Assembly: GCA_017893485.1 (NCBI GenBank)
Contig: CM030368.1
Span: 173,010,004-173,074,003 of the forward strand
Source: Hemerocallis citrina
Lineage: Eukaryota > Streptophyta > Magnoliopsida > Asparagales > Asphodelaceae
Reading direction: 5' to 3'
DNA length: 64,000 nt
The first letter of the stretch is position 1, and each line of letters begins with the position of its first letter. The notes beneath the pieces were generated by a model that had not been told where the DNA came from, ran no database searches, and was given only the letters and a program-made list of their open reading frames with translations. Below, piece by piece: positions 20,833-30,720 of this stretch. Both the position numbers and the translations under genes were made by a program.

Positions 20833-22419
20833 CTAGAAACAAACCGACATCAAACTTGAACAAAGCTTGAACTTTGCAATTGGAAGAGGCTTTGTGAGCA
20901 TATCGGCCGGATTCGATTCGGTACCAATCTTCTTCACGGCAACCTTGCCTTCCGAGATCACATCTCGAACAAAATGGTATCGAATGTCAATGTGCTTCGT
21001 CTTCTCATGGTACATGCGGTCCTTGGTCAAATGAATCGCGCTTTGGTTGTCACAAAATACCATAATAGGACCCTCGAGTGAAGACATCTCACCAACAAAT
21101 GCCTTGAGCCAAATAGCCTCCTTAATAGCCTCATTAATTGCCATATATTCAGCCTGAGTACTTGAGAGTGCAACGGTGGCTTGAAGTGTAGACTTCCAAC
21201 TAATTGCACAATCTCCAAGGGTAAAAATATAACCCGTCAAGGAACGCCTCTTGTCCAAATCACCCGCAAAATCCGCATCCACAAAGCCCGTCAGTTTCTT
21301 GCCATTACCAAACTCCAAACAAGCATCAATAGTACCTCTCAAATAGCGAAAGATCCACTTCACCGCTTTCCAATGCCCTTTCCCCGGACAAGAGAGATAT
21401 CTACTTACCACACTAACGGCTTGAGCAATGTCAGGTCGAGTACACACCATCAAGTACATAAGACTCCTGACCGCACTTGAATACAGAATCTTTTCCATAT
21501 ATTTCTTCTCATCATCGGATTTTGGGCTTAAAGCGGCCGAAAGCTTGAAATGCGCCACAAGAGGTGTTGAAACAATTTTTGCTTTCTCCATGCCAAAACG
21601 GCATAGCACTTTCTCGGCAAAACTCTTTTGTGAAAGAAACAATTTTCTTTTGGACCTATCCCTTGTGATCTCCATCCCGAGAATCCTTTTGGCGGCCCCC
21701 AAGTCTTTCATCTCAAATGCCGAACTTAGTTGCTCTTTCAACCTCCTAACTTCTTTCAAGTTTGAGGATGCAATCAACATGTCATCCACATAGAGCAACA
21801 AGTAAATGAAATCCCCACCGTCCAACTTCTTGAAATAAACACAACTATCATAATTGGAACGATGGAAATTAATACTCACCATGAATGAGTCGAACTTCTT
21901 ATACCATTGCCGCGGTGATTGCTTAAGGCCATAAAGGGACTTCTTCAAAAGACACGCACGGTCCTTCTTTCCCGCAACCTCAAAACCCTCCGGTTGGTTC
22001 ATGTAAATTTGCTCCTCCAAATCACCATGCAAGAAGGCAGTTTTCACATCCATTTGCTCCAATTCCAAATCCTTCATTGCCACCAAAGAGAGCAAAACTC
22101 GAATGGAGGTGTGCTTAACTACGGGAGAGAACACATCATTGAAGTCCACACCTTGGACTTGACTATACCCTTTAGCCACTAGCCTTGTCTTGTATCGAAA
22201 ATCCGCGGGATTTGAGCCATCAATCTTCCTCTTAAACACCCACTTGCAACCCAAAATCCTCTTACCACTCGGAGGCTTCACAAGAGACCAAGTCTCATTT
22301 TGTTGCAAAGATTGTAACTCTTCATTCATAGCGGCAACCCAATTGGCCGCATCTTTAGAAGAAATGGCTTCCTTGTAGGAAGATGGCTCACAATACTCCA
22401 CATCCTCTGCAATTGCCAA
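20833..22419 (-). CDS. Copia-1 reverse transcriptase-RNase H
   Basis: 528 codons without a stop. The RT begins with the copia signature WVAAMNEELQSLQQNETWSL and GCKWVFKRKIDG, continues with MDVKTAFLHGDLEEQIYM, SLYGLKQSPRQWYKKFD and the catalytic YVDDMLIAS. RNase H follows: FVDADFAGDLDKRRSLTGY, SSTQAEYMA, CDNQSAIHL and KHIDIRYHFVRD. All visible catalytic acidic residues are present. It would make and process element cDNA in virus-like particles. The start codon is arbitrary because copia makes one gag-pol polyprotein; a frameshift near 22420-22500 separates it from integrase. Confidence 0.9.
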   Translation of the reverse strand: MAIAEDVEYCEPSSYKEAISSKDAANWVAAMNEELQSLQQNETWSLVKPPSGKRILGCKWVFKRKIDGSNPADFRYKTRLVAKGYSQVQGVDFNDVFSPVVKHTSIRVLLSLVAMKDLELEQMDVKTAFLHGDLEEQIYMNQPEGFEVAGKKDRACLLKKSLYGLKQSPRQWYKKFDSFMVSINFHRSNYDSCVYFKKLDGGDFIYLLLYVDDMLIASSNLKEVRRLKEQLSSAFEMKDLGAAKRILGMEITRDRSKRKLFLSQKSFAEKVLCRFGMEKAKIVSTPLVAHFKLSAALSPKSDDEKKYMEKILYSSAVRSLMYLMVCTRPDIAQAVSVVSRYLSCPGKGHWKAVKWIFRYLRGTIDACLEFGNGKKLTGFVDADFAGDLDKRRSLTGYIFTLGDCAISWKSTLQATVALSSTQAEYMAINEAIKEAIWLKAFVGEMSSLEGPIMVFCDNQSAIHLTKDRMYHEKTKHIDIRYHFVRDVISEGKVAVKKIGTESNPADMLTKPLPIAKFKLCSSLMSVCF

Positions 22420-22499
22420 ACAATAAGCAAAGTCGGAGTATCCATACCTTGTAGGTGGTCTGTTTCTCTTCTAGCTCGGTCCCTTGCCAATGCATATGG

Positions 22500-23771
22500 T
22501 TATGTCTCTTCTTGGGCTTCCTCCAAATTGACATCATCATGTGAGATCAAATCATCACCTTCTTGGACCGGCACCTCAAACTCCACCTTCTTTTCAACCT
22601 TCTCATTCTCCTTAATAGTCGGCTCGGGTGCAACATCATTTGCCTTCAACATGGCCGACTCATTGAAAATGACATCTCTTGAAATAAGAGACTTGGATAA
22701 TTCGGGACACCACAACTTATATCCCTTCATATTTGCGGGATACCCAACAAAAATACACTTCTTCGATATAGGCTCCAACTTTCCTTCATTCACATGTGCA
22801 TAAGCGGGACAACCAAACACCCTCAAATTCGAATAATTGGCCGTCTTACCCGACCACACTTCTTCGGGTGTCTTCAACTCAATTGAAGTGGTAGGAGATT
22901 GATTTACCAAATAGCAAGATGTGTTAATGGCTTCCGCCCAAAACTCCTTACCCAAACCCGCATTTGAAAGCATAAATCTAGATCTTTCAAGTAGTGTCCT
23001 GTTCATCCTTTCTGCAACACCATTTTGTTGTGGAGTGTTGACCACTGTCTTGTGCCGAACAATCCCTTCAGCCTTACAAAAATTATCAAACTCACGGTTG
23101 CAAAACTCCAAACCGTTATTGGTTCTCAACCTCTTAACTTTCCTTCCCGTTTGGTTCTCCAAAAGTGACTTCCATTCTTTGAAGGTGCGAAACACATCAC
23201 TTTTCTCTTTCAAGAAATAAACCCAAACCTTCCTTGAGAAATCATCAATGAAAGTAAGCATGTAACGAGAACCATTACCTTTAGAAGGCTCACGAGAAGG
23301 TCCCCAAAGATCCAAATGGATGTAGTCAAGTGTTCCCTTGGTCGAATGAATGGCCGTGGAGAAGCTCAACCTCTTATGCTTGCCAAATACACAATGCTCA
23401 CAAAACTCCAAGTTGCCCGTGCATTGGCCACACAACAAGTCTCTCTTGCTCAAAATGGTCATTCCTCGCTCGCTCATATGCCCCAATCTTATATGCCAGA
23501 GCCTAGTAGTCTCCTTATCCGACATAGTACCCGAACGTGCAATAGCGGCCGAGCCTGTGACCATGGAACCTTGTAAGAAATAAAGAGTTCCAATTCTCTT
23601 CGCCTTCATGATTGTGAGAGCCCCTTTAGAGACTCTAAGGACTCCACATTCACTTTGGAACTTACACCCCTTTTCTTCAAGAGACCCCAAAGAAATCAAA
23701 TTATTAGACAAATTGGGTATATGCCTCACACCCGTCAACCGTGGAACCTTGTAAGAAATAAAGAGTTCCAA
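22500..23771 (-). pseudogene. Copia-1 GAG-pre-integrase and integrase
   Basis: The frame carries the HHCC zinc region (LWHIRLGHMSERGM through CEHCVFGKHKRLSF), then the rve core: TLDYIHLDLWGPSREPSKG (first Asp), YMLTFIDDFSRKVWVYF, and NTPQQNGVAERMNRT (Glu). The second catalytic residue, normally Asp in LRTDNG, reads LRTNNGLEF, a D-to-N change that should abolish strand transfer. The N-terminus is duplicated and frame-shifted by the 178-bp repeat at 23565-23920. Confidence 0.88.
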
Positions 23772-23920
23772 TTCTCTTCGCCTTCATGATTGTGAGAGCC
23801 CCTTTAGAGACTCTAAGGACTCCACATTCACTTTGGAACTTACACCCCTTTTCTTCAAGAGACCCCAAAGAAATCAAATTATTAGACAAATCGGGTATAT
23901 GACTCACACCCGTCAACCTT
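23565..23920 (-). repeat. 178-bp tandem duplication in copia-1 pol
   Basis: GGAACCTTGTAAGAAATAAAG begins both units, at 23565 and 23743. The units end at CACACCCGTCAACC. They are nearly identical by eye (AAATTGGG/AAATCGGG, GCCTCA/GACTCA). 178 is not a multiple of three, so the duplication shifts the gag-pol frame. Confidence 0.95.
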
Positions 23921-24312
23921 TGGACCTTTCCATCATGGAACTTAATGTTCACCGAACCAATTCCGGCAACCTTACACATATTGTTGTTCCCCATGAGAAC
24001 CTTACCATCCGTAGGCTCTTAAGTCTCAAACCAATCTCTATTCGGAGTCATGTGTTGCGAAGCACCCGTATCCATCACCCAACAATGTATATCATCAACA
24101 TTAGTATCTATCACACAAAGAGTATCAACCGTGTCACATTCGGCCACATTGGCCTCCTCCGAAGAAGAACCTTTACCATCCGCCTTTTGTTTATTTTTAA
24201 GTTTGAAACAATCGGCCTTAATGTGTCCCTTCTTCTTACAATAGTTGCACGTCAAATTCTTGTGCCTAGACTTCGAACGGGTCCTTATATCTTTCAAGTT
24301 TCGCTCCCATGA
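23704..24312 (-). pseudogene. Copia-1 zinc knuckle and protease
   Basis: CNYCKKKGHIKADC (CCHC zinc knuckle, about 24251-24210) is followed by HCWVMDTGASQHMT, the aspartic protease active site (DTGA, about 24085-24045). A TAA stop lies directly after RDWFET, and the frame then continues with GSVNIKFHDGKVQRLTG and SHIPDLSNNLISLGSL. The knuckle would bind element RNA and the protease would cut the polyprotein. Confidence 0.85.
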
Positions 24313-24342
24313 CCTACCTCGATCAACAACTAAACCAACACC

Positions 24343-24963
24343 TTAGTTCCCTTTCTCATTATTGGTCATTTCACTATCAATATGCAACTTGGCTTGCAAA
24401 TTGCTCTTAACATCCTCTAGAGAAATTTTATCTCTACTATAAATCAACATGTCTCTAAAAGTCTTGTATGATGCGGGTAAAGAGCATAATAACATAAGGG
24501 CTTGGTCCTCATCCTCCACCTTAACATCAATCTTACTTAAGTCATTCAAAATAGATGCAAACTCTGTAATATGATCGGAAATTGATGTACCTTCAACCAT
24601 GCGAAGGGTGTAGAGGCGCAGTTTCAACCGCAGTCGATTTGTGAGGGACTTCTTTATGTAGATGTTCTCCAATTTCTCCCACAACGCCTTAGTGGTCTTC
24701 TCCGATAGGACCTCTTGCAATGTCGAATCTCTCAAACACAATTGGATAATAGAGAGCGCTTTATCATCCATCTCTTTCCATTTCTTATCCGACACCGCAT
24801 CAATCAATTTTTCTCGACCAAAAATGGCATCCTTAACGCCTTGGCTCGACAAAATCGCTGCCATACGCATTTGCCATAATGCAAAACTCGTCTTCCCATC
24901 ATACTTCTCAATATCATATTTCCCCGACATATCCATACAAATTTCTTGAACCCAATTCAACAA
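24343..24963 (-). pseudogene. Copia-1 gag
   Basis: About 206 codons with the UBN2-type copia gag pattern: FALWQMRMAAIL, ALWEKLENIYIKKSL, LRLKLRLYTLRMVEG, FASILNDLSKI and SLPASYKTFRDML. It forms the particle shell. A TAA at the end (before GVGLVVDRGRSW) separates it from the zinc knuckle; otherwise the frame is clean. Confidence 0.88.
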
Positions 24964-25314
24964 AACACCAAAATTTTTCCCTCAAAAATTAATTACTGAA
25001 ATCACAAAGATCAAACCTTCCTTCTTGATATCCTTCTCCACACCTTTAATTACCGCCTCCAAATCCGTCAGCAGAAACTCAAGAACCAAAACAGCGTCAT
25101 CCTCCTCGCTCCAGAAGTACTCGATGGGGTCGACCACGTTGGGGGAGTGACGTAGGGTTTGCAAAGCTTCGATTTCGCGGAAGGAGTCTCAGTCCAGATG
25201 GGAGAAGGGCTCGACGACGGCAAGGAGGTTGGAAGGGATCGTCGACGATGGCACCGGAGGAGAAGGGGATCATCGACGACGACAAGGTAGTAAGGTGTGG
25301 AGGTTTTTGGTGTT
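24964..25314 (-). other. Copia-1 leader
   Basis: Untranslated sequence between the primer-binding site and gag on the minus strand. It is locally GC-rich (25090-25290) and no gene is supported; the open frames here are on all strands and featureless. Confidence 0.6.
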
Positions 25315-25327
25315 GGCTCTGATACCA
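25315..25327 (-). other. Primer-binding site of copia-1 (tRNA-iMet)
   Basis: The minus strand reads TGGTATCAGAGCC three bases inside the 5' LTR, complementary to the 3' end of plant initiator tRNA-Met. Confidence 0.9.
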
Positions 25328-25330
25328 ATT

Positions 25331-25526
25331 TGTTAGGATTTGAATGGGTTATGGATTGTTAGGGTTTTGAGAAGATGGATGAGAAGAGAGGAAGAAGAAG
25401 ATGTCGGCTGTGGGAGAGAGAGAGGCACAAAATGTTGATTTTTTCATTTCTTGATTCTCATCTCTTACATATGGAAAAGATACAAAGCCCAATGGGCCCA
25501 AAAGCAATTTGGATCATAACATAACA
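25331..25526 (-). repeat. 5' LTR of copia-1
   Basis: 196 bp, TGTTAGG to ATAACA on the plus strand, followed by the TSD copy ATATG. Confidence 0.9.
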
Positions 25527-25531
25527 ATATG

Positions 25532-25956
25532 AGATTTTAGCCAAAATATATGTTGGAACATGGTCCCTTAGCAACCATAAAAACTAATTTGATCTTCTTA
25601 AAATTATCAAATTTATTTTTTATTTTATAATACCATTTTCTTTTGTTGAATTGTGAAGACGAAAACTGAAAATGTAAATTTCTGTCTCAGACCAAATTCC
25701 TAAAATTTATTATGATTTTACATGCTTTGATTTAGAATTAAGATTTCTCAAAAAATTATATAATTAAAGAATTAGCTGTATACTGTAAATGAAAAGAAAA
25801 TAAATATAATTATCAAGACATAAATAACATTGCTCTCTAATTTTAAACTTCAGTCCTCGAAGGAAAAGCAAATTAAACGATTTGGCAGATCTCAACAGAT
25901 ACATGCTAAGTAATTAAGATTGTTTAGCTGCTAAATAAAGAAAAAAACAGGGGAGG
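25532..25956. other. Intergenic A+T-rich sequence
   Basis: Several A- and T-rich runs and no open frame with coding character. It ends at the 9-bp MULE target duplication GAACACATG (25957-25965). Confidence 0.6.
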
Positions 25957-25965
25957 GAACACATG

Positions 25966-26377
25966 GATTTTTTATATATTTAAAATATACCCTTTTTCGA
26001 AACTATTTACAAAAAGAGGATAGTTGTCAAACTTATTGTGCTCGAAGACTCAACAACTACACTCGACATTCCCAATGGTGAGTTTAGTTATTTCATGCTC
26101 ATCATTGGGACATGGCGAGTGTAGGTTAATTTTTTTGAGAAACTCGTTGTTCCCAATGGCGAGTTTAGTTCAAAATTTTCAAACAAGACTCGACGTTTCT
26201 AATTGCGAGGTGATTTATACTAGACTTGCTGTTGGGAACGACGACTGTACAATTTTTGAAATTTCATAGAGAAACTCTCTGTTGGACTTAGTGAATTTTC
26301 AAAAAAACTCCATAGATAAGCTCATTGTTGGGAATGACGATGGGAATTATACTAAAATCGCTGTTGGGAACGGCGAG
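25966..26377 (+). repeat. Left TIR of the MULE-like element
   Basis: Contains repeated GTTGGGAACGRCGAG words in both orientations (for example near 26070, 26150, 26240, 26330 and 26365). These could serve as transposase-binding subterminal sites. Confidence 0.7.
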
Positions 26378-26599
26378 TGGACAATTTCTAGAAATTTCAC
26401 AGAGTGAAAATCTTAGTTGGACTTGGATAAATTTCAAAAAAAATCTCCAAAACAAACCCCGCTGTTGGTAACAGTTAGCAGAAAAAAGGCCAACACTCAA
26501 CCATATTTTGACCATAAATGAAAGCATAAGCTACTTTATTATCATCAACTCAAACTACGAGTCTGCAACAACAGTTCGACAAGGGAAAGCACTAAAAGG

Positions 26600-27139
26600 A
26601 TGAAGTCAAGAGAGCAAAAAGAAGAAGAGAAAAACTACCGCAGCATCCACCATTCCTTCGCACCACACAAACGACCCATGGCAAAGAGAGGAAGAGAAGA
26701 GGAAGATGCCCACTACAGGGTTCAGAGCCATCGTAGCGACGCTGTTGCTAGGGACGAGGCCAGAGGGAGGCGCCGCTCACCTCTTCGAGAGCCACGCTCA
26801 TGCCACAGAGGCTTGGCGCATAAGGAGTATGCTCACCAGGAGCACAGAGCTCCTGGGAAGGGAGAAGATCGAGCGCCAACTGAGAGGGAGAGAGAGGTGA
26901 GACACCATGCTTCGACCTATAGAAGGTCCAACTTGGAGGCTACGAAGGGACCCCTAGGGGTATCCGATAGGGGAGGGCAGCGTGGAGGAGTACGATCACC
27001 GGAAAGAGAAGCTCCGGTTAAAAAAGTAGACGATGATGGGAAATGGATCCTCGTCAAGCCAAAGCGCGTGAGAAAGGAAGAGAAGAAAGCGAAGAAAGCT
27101 TTCCCTCGCTCCGCTGCAGTAGGAGGACAACGTCCATAA
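26600..27139 (+). CDS. Basic Arg/Glu-rich open frame carried by the MULE-like element
   Basis: 179 codons, unrecognised. It is highly charged: an N-terminal KRPMAKRGREEED patch, a middle rich in RRRSPLREP and EREREVRHH, and a C-terminal DDDGKWILVKPKRVRKEEKK. GC content and codon use stand out from the A+T-rich surroundings, and it lies between the two TIRs, which suggests capture from elsewhere. No domain, signal peptide or membrane segment is seen. The W-I-L-V-basic ending recalls linker segments of some retroelement ORF1 proteins, but that is weak. It may not be translated. Confidence 0.3.
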   Translation: MKSREQKEEEKNYRSIHHSFAPHKRPMAKRGREEEDAHYRVQSHRSDAVARDEARGRRRSPLREPRSCHRGLAHKEYAHQEHRAPGKGEDRAPTEREREVRHHASTYRRSNLEATKGPLGVSDRGGQRGGVRSPEREAPVKKVDDDGKWILVKPKRVRKEEKKAKKAFPRSAAVGGQRP

Positions 27140-27791
27140 CCAATAGATCGTGTCATTATGTTAACAAAAATGCATTATTTAACTCAGTTGCACATACAAT
27201 GCAATATGATGCATTTATCCTAAAATGAATTATTGTTAACAATATTCATATTCAAAAGAAGTATATCAAATATATACACATCACCAAAAACTAAGAAATA
27301 TATGAAGTGAAATCATAGCATTTATTTGTTTGCATTTTAACAATCTTCGCGTATAACTAGGTACGAATGTATTTGATAAAAACATGTCTCCACTAACAAA
27401 TGTAGGGTCATCTAAATTTAATTATCAGCTCTAAGGCAATACATCGAACACCCAATTTTCATAACCTACAATTTGATCACCTAGGCAATACATCAAATAC
27501 CTTATGTACATAACAAAAACCCATCAATTACTTTAAACCAAACACAACCCCTCTTCAACTCCTAACCCTAACCCTACATTCAATTTAAAACAAAATCCTA
27601 ACCCTAACTCTAACCATATCAAAATGCATTGTATGAGTCAAATTAAAACATACATTTCTGTGGATAATTGTGATTTAAATACAAAGCGTAGTCGAAAGAG
27701 ATTTGTTGGAGAATGTTAGGCCTTCGAATAACTAAATTTATCAACCAACAAATGAGGAAGAAGATGAAGATGCGAGCTAAGGTTTTGGTTC
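27140..27791. other. A+T-rich interior of the MULE-like element
   Basis: No gene. Short telomere-like CTAACCCTAACCCT occurs at about 27562-27575 and again near 27598-27612. The last five bases GGTTC are one copy of the nested element's TSD. Confidence 0.6.
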
Positions 27792-27985
27792 TGTAACCCC
27801 CATTCCCGCAAATACGTATTTTCTGAATATTTTCTGTATTACGATATTATAAATTCATTACTTGTTAAAATTGTTTTGAATTTTATACTAAAGTGTTTTT
27901 CTAATCGAATATTTATTCATTTCGAATAACGATGTGTTTTGATCTTATTTTCTAGAATTTATTGATCAACTATTTGTATTTGAGT

Positions 27986-27987
<2 letters not shown>

Positions 27988-28055
<68 letters not shown>
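27988..28055 (+). repeat. (AT)n microsatellite, 68 bp
   Basis: Pure AT alternation. The 3' LTR has only about 18 bp at the matching place (31467-31484), so the run expanded in one LTR after insertion. Confidence 0.95.
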
Positions 28056-28059
<4 letters not shown>

Positions 28060-28476
28060 GAACCCGAATAATTATTTTATTGTATGATTTTATTATTATT
28101 ATAATTATAACTATTAATCGTTATTCCTTGATTATTTAATTAAAGTACATTTAACGAATTATTTTGTTTTCGTACTTGATCTTATTTTCGTGGTGAATTA
28201 TAATTTAATTTCAAGCCAAGTTATATTGTTTTCGTTTGTATTATTTATCTATTTATTTGGATTTCAATTTTTGTTCATGAAGTTCTTTGTTCTTTTGATT
28301 GAGCTTTTATTGTCGTCCTATTGTCCTCTTATTTATTGTTGGTGTTTTTATTTGAACCCAATTGATTTTGATCTATCTTTCTCTTAATTGAACCCTAAAA
28401 CCAATTTGATTTGTTCTTGACCCAAAACCGTTTTTATTGAACCCTAAACCTCTAACCCAATACCTTAATTGTACCA

Positions 28477-28485
28477 TATAAATAC
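28477..28485 (+). promoter_or_regulatory. TATA box of the LARD-like LTR
   Basis: TATAAATAC, preserved in the 3' LTR at 31921-31929 and followed in both by ACCTTAATGCAAACCCTAA. Confidence 0.65.
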
Positions 28486-30517
28486 AACCTTAATGCAAAC
28501 CCTAATTATTGCACAATTTTGAAACCCTAGCTGCCTACTCTCTCTCCTTTCTCCTCTCTCCCCGTCAGCCTATTCCCGCCCAAACCCAAATTCCCTAAAC
28601 CCCAATTCTCCAATCTTCTTCTCTGACGACCCCCGTCGCCATCCCCCCTCCTGAGCGCCACCCACCTCCTCCTCGATGCCCAACCACCACAGAACCCTAC
28701 CTCCAACCCCGTCGTCGCTTTCTGTTGCCATATCTTCCGATGCCGCCTCCTAGCGTCACCTGCCAGAAGACCCTCGAAACCCCAGCCTCTTTTTCCCTGT
28801 CCTCGACTCTAGCGGCAGAACCCATCAAATCCCCGACACTGTATCTCCCTGTTTCGATCGCCGCCACCAGCACTGCCGTGACCTCTTCACCTTCGACGTG
28901 GCACCTCCAGCGCTGCCACCCTGTCCCGTCGCGTCGCCGCCTGCGACGCCGACGAACTCGCCGTCATCATACCCCCTTGCCTTTTGTTGTCTCTTTGATT
29001 GCACTGGCTACTTGTCTCTTTTGCTGTTGTGTTGTTGCTTTTGGATCTCTTTTGCACGTATATTGCACGTGCTAAGTTGTTGGTTCGTGGGTTCATTGCT
29101 TTGGGATTCTCATCCCGTTATTCTTGGTATTTGTTCTCACCGTTTATAAGGCAAGTAACTTGTATTAAATTTCTTTGCATATACAAGTACAAAATACTGC
29201 TTGTAGTGTAGTTGGGTTCTAGAGACAATTCGTGTGTGAAACCCCATGTTGATATTGTCTCTATTGTGATGATTTGATCATAGTTGCCTCACGACATATA
29301 CAATATGAATTAACCTAGGGTTGACCACCTTTTGATGTATATGTTCATGCTATCTTGATATATCTGTGTTTGATGTGTTATTCGTATTATACTTGTTGTA
29401 GACTTGTAAAATACCATATACCATGTTGCCTAGACATCTAGTACACCATACTCTATGTTATCAACCTATTGTTTCTCTATTGATATTATCGTTCATCTCA
29501 TGTCTCATCTTTGCATATTGTATTGTTACATTGATAAATAATTAACAAGCCGGGGTTTAAGGGTTGACTTTTAGTAGTGGACAATATAGGGATTGTACAT
29601 GGAGGAGGGGCCCGTGTTTCCCTATTTATCGGTCTATCAGTCATATCGGTCATCGATTAATTGTAGATTACGGACTACAGTATTTCGATTGATTCAGTCA
29701 TCGGTCAATATTGAATATCGTTGTCGAGTACATGAACTATAGAGTCCACCACTAAGTCTAAAGCAAAACTGTTTGAATGTAGCAACCATGTAGTAAAAAG
29801 ATGGATGGTTTAGCTAGCCTCGCTAGGGGAGAGTAATAATACAAGACTTGAACATAATCCTTTGACACTTGCTACTTGATACTTGTTACTTGATTCTTGA
29901 CACTTGTTACTCGTTACTCGTTACTTATTTACATTATACTTGTTCACTCGACACTTATTATATGCTACTTACACTTATTTATCTTGCCATGCTAGTTGTT
30001 ATATTTCGTTATCATGCCTATTCCATGTTATTAGTTATCCTTTTTCCCATGTACTTGTGCCTGCACTTCAAGCGGCCCATAACTTGCATTGACGGGTGTT
30101 TTGTTTTCTTTTCCTCTTTCTGCAACTTATTAAATTGCAGATTTTGGCGAACAGTTGCATGCTGGAGTCGGAGAACAAACAGTCTGAAGACTACTACTTT
30201 CTAATTGCTTATTGCTTTAATAAACTTAATGTATTGAGATTTATTATTATTTGGATTGGATTTATTTTTGTATTGGGATTATGTCCTGAATATTGTTATT
30301 TGTTTCCAGACATTAGATTATTATTGAACTTGGATATTTTATATTGCTCCAATTCACGTATTATTGTTCATGAGATTGTTATTATTGCTTGCGCAATTAT
30401 TCTGTATTGATTATATTGTTGAGTTGATCGGATAAACAGCTTATGGGTGACTTTAGTCATTCCCTGGGCCAATGTCATGTACTCGTATTCCGTATTTTTG
30501 GGAAGCGGGGTGTGACA

Positions 30518-30720
30518 AGATTTTTAGTGGTATCAGAGCCTAAGTTTGGATAATATATCAATTAAACGTGACTAACGACTAAAAGTTTTGGCTTTGATTG
30601 ATATATTAATCAGATTTGGGTCTTAACTGGTTTGACTCAACAGTATGTGCAATACAGAGATCACATGAACAATTGATAACCAACAATCTGGAAACTAGTC
30701 TCTTTTGATTCCTCTTTGAT
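30518..30720 (+). other. Primer-binding site and Tekay-like leader
   Basis: TGGTATCAGAGCC at 30528-30540 matches the initiator tRNA-Met 3' end, 10 nt from the LTR. The leader that follows (GATAATATATCA, TTTGGTC/TTTGGCT and ATCACATGAA blocks) matches the leader of the minus-strand element at 48500-48701 by eye. Confidence 0.85.

Larger units (their letters stand above)
20503..25526 (-). mobile_element. Full-length copia element (copia-1), TSD ATATG
   Basis: 5,024 bp with short LTRs of 194 and 196 bp, both bounded by TGTTAGG...ATAACA on the plus strand. Perfect TSDs ATATG lie at 20498-20502 and 25527-25531. Domain order on the minus strand is gag, zinc knuckle, protease, integrase, RT, RNase H, which defines Ty1/copia. 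RT is intact, but gag/protease stops, a 178-bp duplication and a mutated integrase residue disable it. Confidence 0.95.
27792..30517 (+). repeat. 5' LTR of the LARD-like element
   Basis: TGTAACCCCC to GGGGTGTGACA. It contains a TATA box at 28477 followed by a GC-rich leader (28600-28990). Open frames in that leader occur in both LTRs with different lengths and are not genes. Confidence 0.9.

Noticed and set aside
22528..24312. Plus-strand open frames of 62-159 codons
   Set aside because: Antisense shadows of the copia-1 integrase, protease and gag regions.
27556..27612. Interstitial telomere
   Set aside because: Only two or three CCCTAA units at a time; too short to be more than a telobox-like motif.
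28725..29211. Overlapping 70-116 codon open frames
   Set aside because: Present in both LTRs of one element with frame differences; low-complexity leader.
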